Shown: in pieces, positions 1-6,127 of the stretch
Layout: each line of letters starts with the position of its first letter
How positions within the stretch are numbered: the stretch's first letter is position 1
NCBI GenBank assembly: GCA_946531785.1
Contig: CAMNAT010000104.1
Coordinates: 1 to 7,212, forward strand
Direction: 5' to 3'
Origin: an uncultured Oscillospiraceae bacterium
GTDB taxonomy: Bacteria; Bacillota; Clostridia; UBA1381
Length of the DNA: 7,212 nucleotides
Made by a program: the position numbers and the translations under genes
The notes under the pieces: generated by a model
What the model saw: the letters and a program-made list of their open reading frames with translations, nothing else
Databases searched by the model: none
Told to the model about the DNA's origin: nothing

Positions 1-1728
1 ATGAGACAGCTTCAGTTTGAATACAAGGAAAAAACCTTTGAAAAGGAAATACGGCGATTATCCAAGTGGAGCAACAAGTCAATGGAATCGGCAGTGGTTT
101 TTGATATCTACACTACTCTCATTGACAGCGAAAAGATAGACGCCATTACAAATGTAATAGCACGGGATCTGCCGAACGCAATCTACCGCGGATGCACGAC
201 AAACGGAAACATCCTGCACGGTGATCTGTCCAAGGACAGCACCTGCATAATCTGTACCATATACGAGTACCCCGACACAAAGGCGGATGTGCTCCAGTAT
301 AAGTTTACTCAGGATACAGAGAAAGGCATAGTAGAAGATCTCAGAAAATACATCGAAAAGAACCCGTGGGTCAAAGCGATCGATATGCTCGTCACGATAC
401 GCGGCATGTCCATGACTGGCTTCTGCGAGGATCTGAGCACACTGCGCGAGGATATCCACATCTACGGCGGAGGCGCTTTGAGCGCAGATATCAACGAGGA
501 CAAGGCATATGTGTTCTCAAGCAAGGGCAAATGCTCGGATCAGTCTGTGGTATTTCTTATGCTCGGCGGGGATGATCTCGATATCGTTACAACGCATATA
601 ACCGGCTGGAAGCCGCTCGGCCGCGAGCTGCATGTCACAAGCGCTGACGGCAGGCTTCTTCATGAGTTGGATAACAGACCGGCATACGATACATATTATC
701 ATTTCCTGAAAATAAAAAATGATGAGCATTTCTTTGAGAACACGCTTGAATTCCCGTTCTTCTTTGAGCTGAACGGTCTGAACCTTCTCCGCGCCCCTTC
801 CGCCTGCGAAGCCGACGGAACGCTCGTTATGACCGCGGATATGGCGGAAAATGTCAAGGCAAGGATAGCCTACGGCGATCCGCGCACGATATTGGACAGT
901 GTAAAGGAGAGCTGCATCGACCTCAAGGATTTCCAGCCGGAGGCGATACATATATATTCATGCGCGGCGCGGCGCACCTTCTGGGGTGCCGATATCTTCA
1001 AGGAGACTCAGCCCATGCAGACGATGGCGCCCACATCGGGCTTTTACACCTCGGGCGAATTTTTGAGAACCGGAAAAAATGTAAATCTGCATAATGTCAC
1101 CCTGGTAGTCGCGGCGCTTCGCGAGGGACGCAAAAGAGAAGCAAAGCAGACCTCCTACGATTTTGAGCAGGAGGAGATCACCGGAAATGTATCCATGATA
1201 ACCCGTCTTGCGAACTTTATCGAGGCGGCAACGGAGGAGCTTGAGATCATGGCTGTCACCGACGGTCTCACAGGACTCTACAACCGGCGCGAAATACAGC
1301 ACAAGGTGGATGAGGATATGGAAAAGCATCCGGGTCAGGTCGCGCTCATAATGATAGACGCCGACGATTTCAAAAAGGTCAACGACCTCTACGGTCACGA
1401 TGTCGGCGATTCCGTCCTTATAGGTCTTTCGTCCTCTATCCAAAAGTGCATCAAGAACTTTAATGCAAAGGCCGGCAGATGGGGCGGAGAGGAATTCATG
1501 ATCTGCCTGACAGGCTATGAAAAAAATGAGATCAAGGAGCTTGCCGAAAAGATACGGCTTGACTTCGCCGGCGTAGATTTCAATGTGGCAGGACATCAAA
1601 CCATCAGTCTCGGCGTGGCATTCGCCAAGGAGGATGATACCGCAGACTCGCTTTGTAAAAGAGCAGACAAGGCTCTCTACGGCGCAAAATATGACGGCAA
1701 AAACAGAGTGATAATTATTGATGAATAA
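1..1728 (+). CDS. FIST-domain sensor fused to a GGDEF diguanylate cyclase
   Basis: Predicted to make cyclic di-GMP from two GTP in the cytoplasm, under control of a ligand-binding FIST sensor. Residues about 28-225 look like FIST_N (GCTTNG at 65-70, YGGGAL at 155-160). Residues about 228-373 look like FIST_C (IYSCAARR at 318-325, GFYTSGEF at 347-354, LHNVTL at 363-368). A helical linker (about 385-420) leads to a GGDEF domain from about 418: DGLTGLYNRRE, the DxDxFKxxND-type segment at 453-462, and the active-site GGEEF at 495-499, so the cyclase should be catalytically competent. The inhibitory I-site RxxD, expected at 486-489, reads NFNA and is absent. There is no signal peptide or membrane segment. 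The ATG sits on the window's first base, so its ribosome binding site and any earlier start cannot be seen, although the FIST_N part looks complete. FIST domains are proposed to bind small ligands such as amino acids; the ligand here is unknown. Confidence 0.93.
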   Translation: MRQLQFEYKEKTFEKEIRRLSKWSNKSMESAVVFDIYTTLIDSEKIDAITNVIARDLPNAIYRGCTTNGNILHGDLSKDSTCIICTIYEYPDTKADVLQYKFTQDTEKGIVEDLRKYIEKNPWVKAIDMLVTIRGMSMTGFCEDLSTLREDIHIYGGGALSADINEDKAYVFSSKGKCSDQSVVFLMLGGDDLDIVTTHITGWKPLGRELHVTSADGRLLHELDNRPAYDTYYHFLKIKNDEHFFENTLEFPFFFELNGLNLLRAPSACEADGTLVMTADMAENVKARIAYGDPRTILDSVKESCIDLKDFQPEAIHIYSCAARRTFWGADIFKETQPMQTMAPTSGFYTSGEFLRTGKNVNLHNVTLVVAALREGRKREAKQTSYDFEQEEITGNVSMITRLANFIEAATEELEIMAVTDGLTGLYNRREIQHKVDEDMEKHPGQVALIMIDADDFKKVNDLYGHDVGDSVLIGLSSSIQKCIKNFNAKAGRWGGEEFMICLTGYEKNEIKELAEKIRLDFAGVDFNVAGHQTISLGVAFAKEDDTADSLCKRADKALYGAKYDGKNRVIIIDE

Positions 1729-1731
1729 CCG

Positions 1732-1770
1732 AAAAAACTATCGCAAGGCTCTCCCTTGCGATAGTTTTTT
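1732..1770. terminator. Bidirectional intrinsic terminator between convergent genes
   Basis: A perfect 17-bp inverted repeat: arms 1732-1748 and 1754-1770 around the loop CTCTC. Six A's open the left arm and six T's close the right arm, so both strands give a GC-containing stem followed by a U run. It begins 3 nt after the cyclase stop. Its last two bases fall in the stop codon of the convergent glycosylase gene (1769-1771), so it can end both transcripts. Confidence 0.93.
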
Positions 1771-2473
1771 ATGAACAATTTTTATTCTGCTTTATCTTTA
1801 ATGATCTCAGATACTCTTTCTGCTCCGGCATTATGCGGCGGCTTTCGACCGCCTTCTGTATTGCCTTGTTATGTGTCCATATGTCGAGCCGCTGCTCTTC
1901 TATATACGGCAGTGCGCTCTCATACTGCTTTGCGAGCGCGGTCGCGAAATACCATGCGATCATCATATTTATATAGTATTCGTCCGATCTCAGCTCTGCG
2001 ACCGCCTCAGGATACGCTTCATCAAAATCATCATCAAGATAATGCTGCATGAGCATACCGACCGCGAACCGCACCGTATATGTCAGATCGGATCTCAGCC
2101 ACCTTTTTATATACCTTAGAAGCTCCTGCCTGTGCTTTTTGAATATCTTCGGCGATAGCTGGTCGCAGGTCGCCCAGTTGTCGAGATACGGCAGCAGCCG
2201 CTCTACCTCGGCTATACAGGTATCAAAGTCCTTTATTTCAGAAATTATGAACGCATGGAGCTGATATTCATCAAAATACTCATGCGGCAGCGCTGCAAGG
2301 AATTTACCTATATCCTCACGCTTTGACAAGCTTTTTGCCAATGCCCGCAGCTGCGGTGTTCGCGTACCGATAAAGGCATTATCTGCCACCGTCGGCATCA
2401 GCTTCTTCTGAAAATCGCGGTATTCTGTATCCTGCAGACCGAAAAGCTCAGCTCTTATTTCTTCGTTTATCAT
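1769..2473 (-). CDS. AlkD-like DNA alkylation repair glycosylase (HEAT-like repeat fold)
   Basis: A 234-aa protein of the DNA alkylation repair family typified by Bacillus cereus AlkD, which excises N3- and N7-alkylated purines. It is all helical, as expected for HEAT-like repeats. Family hallmarks are the FIGTRTPQLRALAK segment (34-47), LDNWATCD with Trp100 and Asp104, Arg135 in TVRFAVGML, and AWYFATAL with Trp174. From memory of AlkD these match its Trp109, Asp113, Arg148 and Trp187, with consistent offsets, so it should be active. The length fits the family. The ATG is preceded by AAGGATAAGACAA, a weak-to-moderate ribosome binding site, and lies 26 nt inside the end of the antiporter gene. 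This suggests translational coupling and expression as the last gene of the leftward operon. The basic, Lys/Asn-rich C-terminal end is not distinctive. Exact substrate range is unknown. Confidence 0.9.
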   Translation of the reverse strand: MINEEIRAELFGLQDTEYRDFQKKLMPTVADNAFIGTRTPQLRALAKSLSKREDIGKFLAALPHEYFDEYQLHAFIISEIKDFDTCIAEVERLLPYLDNWATCDQLSPKIFKKHRQELLRYIKRWLRSDLTYTVRFAVGMLMQHYLDDDFDEAYPEAVAELRSDEYYINMMIAWYFATALAKQYESALPYIEEQRLDIWTHNKAIQKAVESRRIMPEQKEYLRSLKIKQNKNCS

Positions 2474-3782
2474 TTGTCTTATCCTTTTTATCGAATATTA
2501 TCGACAGCACAACGAAAACTGCCAGTATATACGGATAGAACAGCAGCGGTATGATCTGCATACTCGACAGACCACCCAGACTTGCTGCAATCAGCAGCTG
2601 CGCACCGTACGGGATCACACCCTGCATGATGCACGAACAGGTATCGAGCAGCGATGCCGTTTTTCTCGGCTCTATCTCATATTCCTCGCTCAGTTCCTTT
2701 GCAATCGGCGCCGCCATGACGATAGCAACTGTATTGTTTGCTGTTGCGATGTCGAGAAAGGCAGTCAGAAGACCGATCCCCGCCATACCGCCGCGTCTGC
2801 CCTTCAGGTGTCGGCGTATGCCGTTCAGGATAGCCTCAAAGCCGCCGTTCTCTCTTACAAGCGCGCCTATGGACGATACAAGAATAGTTACTATCATTGT
2901 CTCAAACATTCCTGATGTACCCGTACTCATGGACGAGAACATACTCTCTATCGTGAGCGAGCCTGTGATAGCGCCGGACAATGCGAAAAGACCTATGCCG
3001 ATACCGAGCACGACCAGAACATTCATGCCGAGCAGCGCGAGAACGATGACAACAAAATACGGGATGGCCCGGAGTATGTTATACTCATATTCGCCTACCG
3101 ATGCATTTTTGCCGCCCAGCGACATTATTATGAGTAATATTAGAGTTATGACCGCCGCGGGCAGCGCGATCTTTATATTCGCAAGGAACTTATCGCGCAT
3201 CTGGATGCCCTGGGTTTTTGTTGCGGCGATAGTCGTATCTGAAACGAATGACAGGTTGTCACCGAACATCGAGCCGCCGACTACCGTTGCGACGCAGAGC
3301 GCAAGAGGATAATTTCCGCTCTCGGAAACTCCTGTCGCTATAGGAACGAGCACTGTGATCGTGCCGACACTGGTGCCCATCGCCATAGAGATGATGCAGG
3401 CTACCAGAAACAGCCCCGGAACGGCGAACTCATCAGGGATGATGCTGAGCATCAGATTCGCGGTGCTTGCCGCGCCGCCGGCTTCCTTCGCTATCCCGCC
3501 GAATGCTCCGGCAAGCAGGAAGATGAGGAGCATTATGGTTATATTCTCATCACCTATACCCTTCGCGCAGACCCTGATCTTATCGTCAAAGCTGAGCTTC
3601 CTGTTCTGCACGAGAGCGACAGCGAGCGCCGCCATGAACGCAACTACCGTCGATACCACATAGAAGCCCATCTTTCCATCAATCGGTGAGATATACTCAA
3701 AATACACTCCGGCACCTATATAAAGAGCCAGAAAAACAAAAATCGGTAATAATGCCTTTACATTAGCTGTCTTTTTTTCCAT
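2448..3782 (-). CDS. NhaC-family Na+/H+ antiporter
   Basis: A 444-aa polytopic membrane protein with roughly ten or more hydrophobic segments and a short charged C-terminal tail (DKKDKTNDKRRNKS). Motifs typical of the NhaC/MleN-type family of the ion transporter superfamily are GTSVGTITVLVPIA (136-149), GGSMFGDNLSFVSDTT (169-184), TANNTVAIV (347-355) and GVIPYGAQ (388-395). Family members exchange Na+ for protons, and some (MleN) couple this to malate/lactate exchange. The substrate cannot be fixed from sequence, so I give no gene symbol. The ATG has a strong GGAGG 7 nt upstream. It lies 59 nt downstream of the DUF554 gene on the same strand with no terminator between them, and its 3' end overlaps the start of the glycosylase gene by 26 nt. 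Likely role: Na+ extrusion or pH homeostasis at the cytoplasmic membrane. Confidence 0.9.
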   Translation of the reverse strand: MEKKTANVKALLPIFVFLALYIGAGVYFEYISPIDGKMGFYVVSTVVAFMAALAVALVQNRKLSFDDKIRVCAKGIGDENITIMLLIFLLAGAFGGIAKEAGGAASTANLMLSIIPDEFAVPGLFLVACIISMAMGTSVGTITVLVPIATGVSESGNYPLALCVATVVGGSMFGDNLSFVSDTTIAATKTQGIQMRDKFLANIKIALPAAVITLILLIIMSLGGKNASVGEYEYNILRAIPYFVVIVLALLGMNVLVVLGIGIGLFALSGAITGSLTIESMFSSMSTGTSGMFETMIVTILVSSIGALVRENGGFEAILNGIRRHLKGRRGGMAGIGLLTAFLDIATANNTVAIVMAAPIAKELSEEYEIEPRKTASLLDTCSCIMQGVIPYGAQLLIAASLGGLSSMQIIPLLFYPYILAVFVVLSIIFDKKDKTNDKRRNKS

Positions 3783-3789
3783 TATTCAT

Positions 3790-3794
3790 CCTCC
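3790..3794 (-). promoter_or_regulatory. Ribosome binding site of the antiporter gene
   Basis: GGAGG on the minus strand, 7 nt before the ATG at 3782. It fixes the antiporter start. The 59-nt gap to the upstream gene holds only a poor promoter-like match (TTGCGA, 18-nt spacer, TAATAA), so independent transcription is possible but weakly supported. Confidence 0.85.
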
Positions 3795-3841
3795 ATGAAA
3801 GTATTTTATTACCTATTTTATCACCTCTATCGCAAAGCCTG

Positions 3842-4567
3842 TCAGAAGCTCCACGGCACATATGCCGCCAGTACCGCCATCAAGACTGCGGGCAGCATAT
3901 TTGCCACCCTCAGCTTCTTTCCCCAGACAAGGTTTACGCCTACACAGAAAATAAGTATCGAGCCGATCAGAGACAGATATGCCACCGCCAAAGGCGTCAT
4001 TACGGGCGAGATAAGCCGCGCCAGCAGCGTTATCACCCCTTCAAATATGAATATTGGGATCGCAGAGAACGCGCAGCCCTTGCCGAGCGACGAGGTCATA
4101 ACCGCAATTATTATAAAATCCAACACCGACTTTACCGCAAGCGTGGAAAAGTCGCCCATGATACCGTCCTGTATCGCGCCGACTATCGCCATCGCCCCTA
4201 TACATACCGTTAGTGACGCGGTCACAAACGCATTCACAAACTGCTTGTCCCCGCTGTTGCCGGTCTTCTGCTTTAGCCATTCGCCGAACCATTCAAAGCC
4301 CCGCTCTATCCCCATCAGCTCGCCAATGATCGTGCCGATGGCAAGACACAGCACAACGAGCATCGATCTGCCACTTATGATATTGCCGTCCTCAATACTC
4401 AGCATCCCCTGCATCGCGCCGGCAATGGCGATAAACATAACGCTTATGCCGCACACATTGTTTATCGACCTCTGCTGCTCCGGCTTAAAGAGCCTTCCGA
4501 CCAGGCTCCCCGCCGCGCCGCCGGCTATGACACTGATGCCGTTTATTATTGTTCCAAGTCCTATCAT
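3842..4567 (-). CDS. DUF554 family integral membrane protein (YqgA/YdfK-like)
   Basis: A 241-aa hydrophobic protein with about six to seven membrane segments. It matches the DUF554 family (E. coli YqgA, B. subtilis YdfK): N-terminal GTIINGISVIAGGAAGSLVG (5-24), IGTIIGELMGIERG (77-90), CIGAMAIVGAIQDGIMGD (122-139) and the following KSVLD (146-150). The biochemical function of the family is not established; a transport or channel role is only a guess. I chose the ATG at 4567 because AGGA lies 7 nt upstream and the family N-terminus starts there. A longer frame opens at a GTG (4591) with no usable ribosome binding site and very close to the predicted transcript start. It is the first gene of the operon with the antiporter and glycosylase, driven by the promoter at 4614-4642. 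Confidence 0.88.
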   Translation of the reverse strand: MIGLGTIINGISVIAGGAAGSLVGRLFKPEQQRSINNVCGISVMFIAIAGAMQGMLSIEDGNIISGRSMLVVLCLAIGTIIGELMGIERGFEWFGEWLKQKTGNSGDKQFVNAFVTASLTVCIGAMAIVGAIQDGIMGDFSTLAVKSVLDFIIIAVMTSSLGKGCAFSAIPIFIFEGVITLLARLISPVMTPLAVAYLSLIGSILIFCVGVNLVWGKKLRVANMLPAVLMAVLAAYVPWSF

Positions 4568-4574
4568 TCTTATA

Positions 4575-4578
4575 TCCT
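4575..4578 (-). promoter_or_regulatory. Ribosome binding site deciding the DUF554 start
   Basis: AGGA on the minus strand, 7 nt before the ATG at 4567. The upstream in-frame GTG at 4591 has no comparable site, so the shorter protein is preferred. Confidence 0.7.
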
Positions 4579-4613
4579 GATATCCTCTCACCTGTAATAA
4601 TCAAACGCCTTAT

Positions 4614-4642
4614 ATTATACCATCTCCTTACCTGACAGTCAA
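4614..4642 (-). promoter_or_regulatory. Sigma-A-type promoter for the DUF554-antiporter-glycosylase operon
   Basis: On the minus strand: -35 TTGACT (4637-4642), a 17-nt spacer, -10 TATAAT (4614-4619). Five of six and six of six bases match consensus. The predicted start near 4607 leaves a short leader of about 40 nt before the DUF554 ATG. No operator-like dyad is obvious. Confidence 0.88.
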
Positions 4643-4670
4643 GGCTTCTTTTAACGCCTGATAATGTGAC

Positions 4671-4709
4671 AAAAAATGGTTCGACCTTTTACATAGATCG
4701 AACCATTTT
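4671..4709 (-). terminator. Intrinsic terminator of the alpha/beta hydrolase gene
   Basis: Perfect 12-bp arms, 4673-4684 and 4698-4709, around a 13-nt loop. On the minus strand the stem runs into six T's (complement of 4671-4676). It lies 21 nt past the hydrolase stop, so the hydrolase is transcribed separately from the DUF554 operon, whose promoter lies just beyond. The plus-strand tail is poor, so action is mainly leftward. Confidence 0.85.
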
Positions 4710-4730
4710 GTTTGCAATCTACATTCCCGA

Positions 4731-5789
4731 TCATATACCAAACAGATACTTGAGAAGGTCTCCGAATACTGTTTTTTCTTCTGGTGCTTTTGAATAGTTT
4801 TTGATCCCAAGCATACGCGCGGTAGCTGAGTCTCTCAATTCAAAGAAGCGCTTTGTCTGCTGCGTTCCCTCTAGGTACTCATATGCATGGGGTACACCCG
4901 GCTCTACATGGAGCTCTGTAAAAATACCTGCCTGCATAAGCTTCTTGGCATAGTCCATGCCCTCGTCGCAGAAAAGATCAAGGCTGCCGACGATCATGAA
5001 GGTCTGAGGCAAGCCCTTAAGCTGCTCTACCGTCGCTGTTGCCGGTGAAAAATAGATCATTTCCTCATCGGGAAGCTTATTTTCCTGTCCCTCTATCAAT
5101 TTTCCCCAGCCAAAGACATTATTCTCCTTTGTCCAGATAAATTCTCCGGCAAATTCATTATTGTATATATCCTCTTTGCCGCCTGTGCGGTAGTCGAGCA
5201 TCGGATATATCAGCACCTGCCCCTTCAGAGGCACCTCGCCCTTGTCACGGTTATAAAGAGCCAGGCGCGCGGTCAATCCGCCTCCGGCGCTTTCTCCCTC
5301 AATGACGATATTATCCTTGTCAACATTCAATTCATCCGCATGCTCATAGACATAAAGCAGTCCCGCATATACCTCTTCAAGCTCCATCGGATATTTGTAG
5401 GCAGGGTCTAAGGAAAGCGTATAGTCGGGGGAAACGACTGTTACATTGCAGCCATCTGCCACGCCCTGTATTTTTGACTCGTCCATAGCGGTATTGCCGA
5501 AATGATAGCCGCCGCCGTGAATGAAGTAAATGACCGGTGTTTTCTCTCCGTTTCTGAGCTTTGCGGGACGGAAAACAAACATATCCATCTTGCCCTTTCC
5601 CCGGGCGACATCAATAGTCAGCTTTTCCGCATTTTTCGGCTCCGTATTTTCTACACCGAGATCCTTGTTTGAAGTTCCCAAAGGTACCGTTAAGCCTATT
5701 ACCGGCTCATACCCCTCCGCCACAAGATGCGCGGATCTCGACTCTGCCTTTGCCTGTGTCTGATCTGTTGTCAATTTTTCATTTTCCAT
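4731..5789 (-). CDS. Alpha/beta hydrolase, HSL-type (acetyl-)esterase/lipase
   Basis: A 352-aa serine hydrolase of the hormone-sensitive-lipase-like esterase group (alpha/beta hydrolase_3 type). The oxyanion HGGG is at 91-94. The nucleophile elbow GESAGGG has Ser167, the acid is probably Asp271 (GSLDLFCDEG), and the base is His301 (PGVPHAYE). All parts of the triad are in the expected order and spacing, so it should be active on short acyl esters; the natural substrate is unknown. There is no signal peptide, so it is cytoplasmic. The N-terminal part (about 1-60) and a C-terminal extension (about 330-352) lie outside the core fold. The ATG at 5789 has AGAGG 6 nt upstream. It is monocistronic, with its own promoter (5922-5950) and terminator, and is divergent from the Rrf2-cupin operon. 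That layout makes control by the Rrf2 protein plausible but unproven. Confidence 0.9.
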   Translation of the reverse strand: MENEKLTTDQTQAKAESRSAHLVAEGYEPVIGLTVPLGTSNKDLGVENTEPKNAEKLTIDVARGKGKMDMFVFRPAKLRNGEKTPVIYFIHGGGYHFGNTAMDESKIQGVADGCNVTVVSPDYTLSLDPAYKYPMELEEVYAGLLYVYEHADELNVDKDNIVIEGESAGGGLTARLALYNRDKGEVPLKGQVLIYPMLDYRTGGKEDIYNNEFAGEFIWTKENNVFGWGKLIEGQENKLPDEEMIYFSPATATVEQLKGLPQTFMIVGSLDLFCDEGMDYAKKLMQAGIFTELHVEPGVPHAYEYLEGTQQTKRFFELRDSATARMLGIKNYSKAPEEKTVFGDLLKYLFGI

Positions 5790-5921
5790 GGTGTACCTCT
5801 TCTTAAATTATTTTTTCCTTAAACCCATAGACCGGCATTTGAACACAAGTGATCCCCCTGTATTTACTTTGCTCTGAATTTGTCCCAAAGCCAAGGATAA
5901 AGCAGCTAAAATCATACATAA

Positions 5922-5950
5922 AATATAACATATTTTTTCAGCATTGTCAA
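5922..5950 (-). promoter_or_regulatory. Promoter of the alpha/beta hydrolase gene
   Basis: On the minus strand: -35 TTGACA (5945-5950), a 17-nt spacer, -10 TATATT (5922-5927). The -35 is perfect and the -10 is five of six. The predicted start is near 5915, giving an unusually long leader of about 125 nt. The -35 lies inside the dyad at 5941-5953. Confidence 0.8.
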
Positions 5951-5953
5951 TGC
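5941..5953. promoter_or_regulatory. Candidate operator: 13-bp dyad over the hydrolase -35 box
   Basis: GCATTG-T-CAATGC is a perfect odd-centred inverted repeat with 6-bp arms covering the whole -35 hexamer of the hydrolase promoter. Its minus-strand core ATTGACAA recurs at the -35 of the divergent promoter (6072-6079). A repressor site is plausible; the regulator is not identified. Confidence 0.4.
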
Positions 5954-6072
5954 ATCTCCGTCCTCTTTGCTGTCAAGGGGACAGTTCGAGACCACTGACA
6001 TGCAAGAAAACCATCATCCTGTCTGCTTTTTATCCGGCGGTAAAAAAAAATCAAAAAGTTGTAATAAAAGTA

Positions 6073-6101
6073 TTGACAAGTTTGATCTGCCATGGTATAA
6101 T
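6073..6101 (+). promoter_or_regulatory. Consensus sigma-A promoter of the Rrf2-cupin operon
   Basis: TTGACA (6073-6078), a 17-nt spacer, TATAAT (6096-6101): an exact match to consensus in both boxes and spacing. The predicted start is near 6108, about 20 nt before the TTG start codon. A perfect promoter on a regulator gene suggests it is normally held down by repression. Confidence 0.92.
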
Positions 6102-6104
6102 ACC
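6094..6104. promoter_or_regulatory. Candidate Rrf2 operator over the -10 box
   Basis: GGTAT-A-ATACC is an 11-bp odd-centred inverted repeat that contains the -10 hexamer. The flanks extend the symmetry imperfectly (CAT on the left, ATG on the right with one extra T). In addition TTGACA (6073-6078) and TGTCAA (6107-6112) form a wider inverted pair bracketing the core promoter. Rrf2 proteins often repress their own promoters by binding such dyads; that this one does so is inference. Confidence 0.45.
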
Positions 6105-6114
6105 TATGTCAAAC

Positions 6115-6119
6115 GGAGG
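6115..6119 (+). promoter_or_regulatory. Ribosome binding site that sets the TTG start of the Rrf2 gene
   Basis: GGAGG lies 8 nt before TTG at 6128. The in-frame GTG at 6119 uses the last G of this same site as its first base, so it cannot be the start served by it. Confidence 0.85.
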
Positions 6120-6127
6120 TGAACAGA

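Larger units (their letters stand above)
5790..6127. other. Divergent intergenic control region with no convincing gene
   Basis: A 338-bp stretch separating the hydrolase and the Rrf2 regulator. It holds one promoter facing each way (-35 boxes about 120 bp apart), two short dyads on promoter elements, and four copies of the hexamer TGTCAA/TTGACA (5945, 5971, 6073, 6107). Positions 5790-5915 form the predicted hydrolase leader of about 125 nt, in which I see no strong hairpin. Positions 5954-6060 contain a small 5-bp inverted repeat (CTGTC/GACAG, 5970-5984) and a run of nine A's (6042-6050). Small open frames occur here but none has a ribosome binding site. Confidence 0.75.

Noticed and set aside
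958..1599. Long minus-strand frame (213 codons) opposite the cyclase gene
   Set aside because: It lies wholly antisense to the conserved FIST/GGDEF coding sequence, shows no recognisable motif, and is the usual mirror frame of a coding region.
1738..1746. CTATCGCAA shared by the first terminator (1738-1746) and the gap before the antiporter gene (3827-3835)
   Set aside because: A nine-base match between unrelated contexts is compatible with chance, and nothing around it is shared.
2551..3312. Plus-strand frame of 253 codons opposite the antiporter gene
   Set aside because: The opposite strand encodes clear NhaC-family motifs. This frame is Ser/Pro/Ile-rich with no domain and no ribosome binding site.
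3795..4580. Plus-strand frame of 261 codons opposite the DUF554 gene
   Set aside because: It is a shadow of a conserved membrane protein gene. It begins at the ATG formed next to the antiporter's ribosome binding site and has no site of its own.
4628..4810. 60-codon minus-strand frame spanning the end of the hydrolase gene and the following hairpin
   Set aside because: It crosses the hydrolase terminator and the opposite side of the operon promoter, and has no recognisable content.
5803..5919. Small minus-strand frames of 38 and 35 codons in the hydrolase leader
   Set aside because: Neither has a ribosome binding site, and the longer one starts upstream of the predicted transcript start. 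Kept only as a possibility within the leader finding.
5970..5984. Inverted repeat CTGTC/GACAG followed by a GGGGACAGTTC-like stretch, suggestive of a dispersed repeat
   Set aside because: Only one copy occurs in the window and the arms are 5 bp, so a repeat family cannot be claimed without a genome search.
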